A stretch of DNA of 64,000 bases. Source: Lentimicrobiaceae bacterium. GTDB taxonomy: Bacteria; Bacteroidota; Bacteroidia; Bacteroidales; F082. Both the position numbers and the translations under genes were made by a program. Within the stretch, counting starts at the first letter, position 1; every line of letters begins with the position of its first letter. Location: assembly GCA_002708315.1 (NCBI GenBank), contig PANC01000019.1, forward strand, positions 1-64,000, written 5' to 3'. The notes beneath the pieces are model-generated. The model saw nothing but the letters and a program-made list of their open reading frames with translations. It was not told where the DNA came from and did no database searches. Of the stretch, positions 61,901 to 64,000 are shown in pieces.

Positions 61901-61995
61901 ACATTAGTAACAGTTCCTGTTATTGTCCGCTGTTGAGCTAAAATGCTACTACCAAATAGCAATAGCAATACTATGAGTACAGTTATTTTTCTCAT
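58936..61995 (-). CDS. SusC/RagA family TonB-linked outer membrane protein
   Basis: Carboxypeptidase-regulatory domain, DEVVVIGYGSVKKKDLTGAV, plug and barrel; ATG at 61995 is preferred because the longer ORF start lies upstream of the operator. Confidence 0.97.
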   Translation of the reverse strand: MRKITVLIVLLLLFGSSILAQQRTITGTVTNVSDGTTIPGVTVLAIGTTIGSVTDIDGIYRIQIDKSVTKLQFTFIGMRTETIDIQSSNVINIRMEKSDIGLDEVVVIGYGSVKKKDLTGAVVLVDMDDLSDIPVSSFDKKMQGRVAGVQVTSLSGQPGGATSMKIRGSNSIMSGTEPLYVIDGVLMEGQQNFSWIGSPSENGLSSINPNDIESINILKDASATAIYGARGANGVVIITTKRGKEGSDRITFKASYGIQEKSSSIDVMNAKQFATLYDEAGYNANPSGYMPLYPNPDSLGVGTDWQKEIYRNAPIQNYQLSFSGGDEKTQYSLSGNVFQQDGIIVGSDFTRYSLRFTFDRQLNKRLKVGTSVGYNHTINNTVPTDTPGGFFPGVVNSALTFNPVLPIYDEEGNYTLTDPNADAWLDNPVAVTRLVDAVSKIGRLIGNVYAEYEIIKNLRFKTSIATDLYNQTQDMYTPRTIYSGSFNDGQARFAYTRLQTILYENTFSYNTNIQGVHDISAFAGLTFQKNNSRSYINISTGFPNDILGYYGIENAENMPNIYASFSESAIVSYLGRVNYNFNKKYLFTVTGRVDGSSRFGSNYRYAFFPSAAFAWRLIEESFIWQTGIFSDLKLRLSYGMSGNDRFYDYAYISTISGTSYYFNGGYPASGFAPITPANANLRWEKTAQFDIGLDMGFFDSRIAITTDYYYKKTTDMLYNSELPFTTGYSSYFENIGSMKNSGFEFNIRTANLINRFKWNTDFNISFNDNRILDLGGKTLYINNDTYKLKIGTWSIITQGEQLGSFYGLQADGIWQLDEADQAAVYNAEPGDFKYIDQNDDGKIDNKDRKIIGHALPKFFWGLNNSFSYGNISLDIFIQGQHGNEILNSNRFELESGNGLSNASVNMLDRWTPENPSNKYPRANRNTDYLHMSDRYLEDGSYVRIKVITVSYNLPSKLMKALKISDARVFLTVENLFTFTNYSGFDPEVSRFAFDNTRIGYDYGGYPTARTYLAGIVVNF

Positions 61996-62011
61996 AATGT
62001 TGATTTTATTA

Positions 62012-62036
62012 ATATGTTCATATGTATGAACATATG
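62012..62036 (-). promoter_or_regulatory. Putative GntR operator B (palindrome ATATGTTCATA-TG-TATGAACATAT)
   Basis: 11-bp perfect inverted arms with 2-nt centre (62012-62035) upstream of susC; shares 14-15 bp words with operator A. Confidence 0.65.
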
Positions 62037-62046
62037 TTTTACAAAG

Positions 62047-62054
62047 CAAAGTTA
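62047..62054 (-). promoter_or_regulatory. Putative -7 box (TAACTTTG) for susC operon
   Basis: CAAAGTTA on + strand; about 11 nt upstream of operator B palindrome, mirroring the + operon. Confidence 0.5.
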
Positions 62055-62107
62055 CTACATTTTTCCCATAGAAATATAGTATATATATAAATTAAGGTGA
62101 GGAATTG

Positions 62108-64000
62108 CTAGAAGTAAATTCTGGTTATTCCTGAGCCTCCCATATCAATTGGTGCATCACCAAAATCTCGAATTTCATCTACCGTCTCAAGATATTCTCG
62201 AATGAGCTCGCGAAGTATGCCATAGCCTTTTCCATGTAGTATGCTTACTTCATTCTGATTTAATAAAATAGCCTCGTCGATGTAGCTTCTTAAATCTGAT
62301 AGGGCTTCCTCGGAACGTTTTCCTCTAAGATCTAGTTTTAAACTAAAGTTTGCTGCCTTTTGATTAATGTTATTTACTATATCAGAATAGGATTTACGTC
62401 GTATGTTTGGTTTTGCTGGTTGATCGGTTTTCTGTATTTTTTCAATTGTTGTGGTAATTTTTACATCATTGATGTTAATAACTGCTTCTTTTCCATTTAA
62501 TGAAATTACCTCTCCAGCCATAGTGGAATTAACAATATTCACCCAATCACCCTTTTTCAAAATTTCATGTTTTGAACCTTTCGGAACCACAACTGGTTTC
62601 TTTTTCTTTGGCAGCTTGGGCTTCTTAGTAGTAGATATTGTTACGTCGTTTTCTTTGGTTATCTCATCCTTTTTTTTCTCAAGCTCCCTTCTAATCTCTT
62701 TTGTTTTTTTATTTTCTGCAGCAGCTTCCTTAATTTCACGTATTGTATTTTCAACAGCTTTATTGGATGATTCTATTATCTTTAATGCTTGCTCCTGAGC
62801 TTCATTTATTATCTTCTTTTTTGATTTTTCCAAATCAGTAATCAGCACATTATATTCTTCAATCATTTTATTTAGGTTTTCATCATAGGAGCTAGCTTTT
62901 TGCTGTTGCTTTTGAAGCTTGATCTTATCTATTTCCAATTGCTGAAGTTGTTTATCAAACCTAACGTGTTTTCCTCCACTCTTTTTCTTTGCTTCTTTAA
63001 GAACATAAGAAGGAAACCCTATTTTTTTTGCTATTTCAAAGGCAAAGGAACTTCCTGGTTTTCCTATTTGAAGTTCGTACAATGGCTGCATCTCCTTTGA
63101 ATCAAAAAGCATTGCACCATTCACAATTCCTTCAAGTTTCTCAGCAGCTAATTTCACATTGGTATAGTGGGTTGTAATAATTCCATAAGAGTTCTTTTTA
63201 TTGAGTTGTTCAAGTGTAGCCTCTGCAATGGAACCTCCCAACTGTGGCTCTGTACCGGAGCCAAACTCATCAATTAAAATAAGTGTTTCTGAGTTAGAAT
63301 ATCTAAGAAAATATTTCATATTTAGCAGGTGGCTACTATAGGTACTCAGATCATTTTCAAGTGATTGTTCATCACCGATATCAATAAATATATTTTTAAA
63401 TACTCTAAAAACACTATCGGGTGAAGCGGATACAAGTAGGCCACACTGAAGCATATATTGCAATATACCTGTTGTTTTCAAACATATTGATTTACCACCA
63501 GCATTGGGCCCAGAAATTATTACTATCCGTTGACTTTCATCCAATAAAAGATTTAGAGGCACAACATTTTTTCCTTGATCGCTTAGAGTAAGAAATAACT
63601 GAGGATGTACTCCATCTTTAATAATAATAGGCTTATGAGAAGATATATTTGGTCTACTTGCTTTTATGCTAATGGAAAATTTGGCCTTTGCATAAATAAA
63701 ATCAATCAACCCTAAAAATCTGTAGGCATTAAATAAATCTGGAATAAATGGTCTTAATTTATCAGTGAACTCTATTAGAATTTTTATAATTTCTCTTTTC
63801 TCCTCATTTTCTAGCTCACGTATTTCATTATTTATTTCAAAAGAAGCAGGAGCTTCAACAAATACTGTCTGACCCGATGATGATTCGTCATGAATAATAC
63901 CACCTATTGACCTTTTATCACTTGCTTTTAGCGGAATTACAGGTCTACCACCTCTTATGGTTATCTCAGAATTATCAGGGACATATCCAGACTTCTTAGC
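62108..64000 (-). CDS. mutS2: Endonuclease MutS2 (partial; runs off window end)
   Basis: GPNAGGKSICLKTTGILQ, DEFGSGTEPQLGGSIAEATLEQL, C-terminal Smr domain LDLRGKRSEEALSDLRSYID..LHGKGYGILRELI; reading frame continues upstream of 63709 (..RFLG-LIDFIYAK). Confidence 0.95.
   Translation of the reverse strand, partial: AKKSGYVPDNSEITIRGGRPVIPLKASDKRSIGGIIHDESSSGQTVFVEAPASFEINNEIRELENEEKREIIKILIEFTDKLRPFIPDLFNAYRFLGLIDFIYAKAKFSISIKASRPNISSHKPIIIKDGVHPQLFLTLSDQGKNVVPLNLLLDESQRIVIISGPNAGGKSICLKTTGILQYMLQCGLLVSASPDSVFRVFKNIFIDIGDEQSLENDLSTYSSHLLNMKYFLRYSNSETLILIDEFGSGTEPQLGGSIAEATLEQLNKKNSYGIITTHYTNVKLAAEKLEGIVNGAMLFDSKEMQPLYELQIGKPGSSFAFEIAKKIGFPSYVLKEAKKKSGGKHVRFDKQLQQLEIDKIKLQKQQQKASSYDENLNKMIEEYNVLITDLEKSKKKIINEAQEQALKIIESSNKAVENTIREIKEAAAENKKTKEIRRELEKKKDEITKENDVTISTTKKPKLPKKKKPVVVPKGSKHEILKKGDWVNIVNSTMAGEVISLNGKEAVININDVKITTTIEKIQKTDQPAKPNIRRKSYSDIVNNINQKAANFSLKLDLRGKRSEEALSDLRSYIDEAILLNQNEVSILHGKGYGILRELIREYLETVDEIRDFGDAPIDMGGSGITRIYF

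Noticed and set aside
62010-62040. Possible transcription terminator upstream of susC
   Set aside because: The palindrome lies between a -7-like box and the start codon, is AT-rich, and matches the site at 45441-45462, so an operator is more likely.
1-64000. CRISPR arrays, tRNA/rRNA genes, transposons, phage or defence islands
   Set aside because: No regular direct-repeat arrays, cloverleaf genes, transposase/integrase ORFs or known defence modules were recognised by reading.

Overview
This 64 kb AT-rich window comes from a Bacteroidota chromosome, probably Bacteroidales/Marinilabiliales-like. The evidence is the gene content (GldH, SusC/SusD, T9SS C-terminal domains, DUF6089, sufBCD-S-E), Bacteroidota-type TTG-N19/20-TAnnTTTG promoters, and gene order. 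Roughly 1-45 kb is mostly housekeeping: PBP1A, GldH, PSP1/RicT, a suf operon, panB, pssA, queA, NifU/Mrp, rpmB, adk/hpt, purE, rsgA, nadK, uppS, bamA, two ompH, a probable glycine-lipid acyltransferase pair, engB, and an acyl-CoA carboxylase CT/BCCP pair. Roughly 45.4-62.1 kb is an accessory glycan (predicted alpha-mannoside) utilisation locus. It consists of two convergent operons. The + operon encodes a T9SS protein, a T9SS beta-propeller protein and a GntR/UTRA regulator. The - operon encodes SusC, SusD, a long mannose-6-P isomerase, an MFS transporter, a ROK kinase, a GH92-SGNH fusion, a lipoprotein paralogue of the propeller protein, and an esterase. The two outward ends carry near-identical operator-like words (ATGTATGAACATATG / ACATATGAACATAT) about 10 nt downstream of their -7 boxes, which suggests one local GntR regulon. 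Other points of interest are a tandem adenylate kinase whose second domain has altered catalytic motifs, and a large outer-membrane HExxH-propeller-barrel protein. I found no tRNA, rRNA, CRISPR array or transposon. The window ends inside mutS2.
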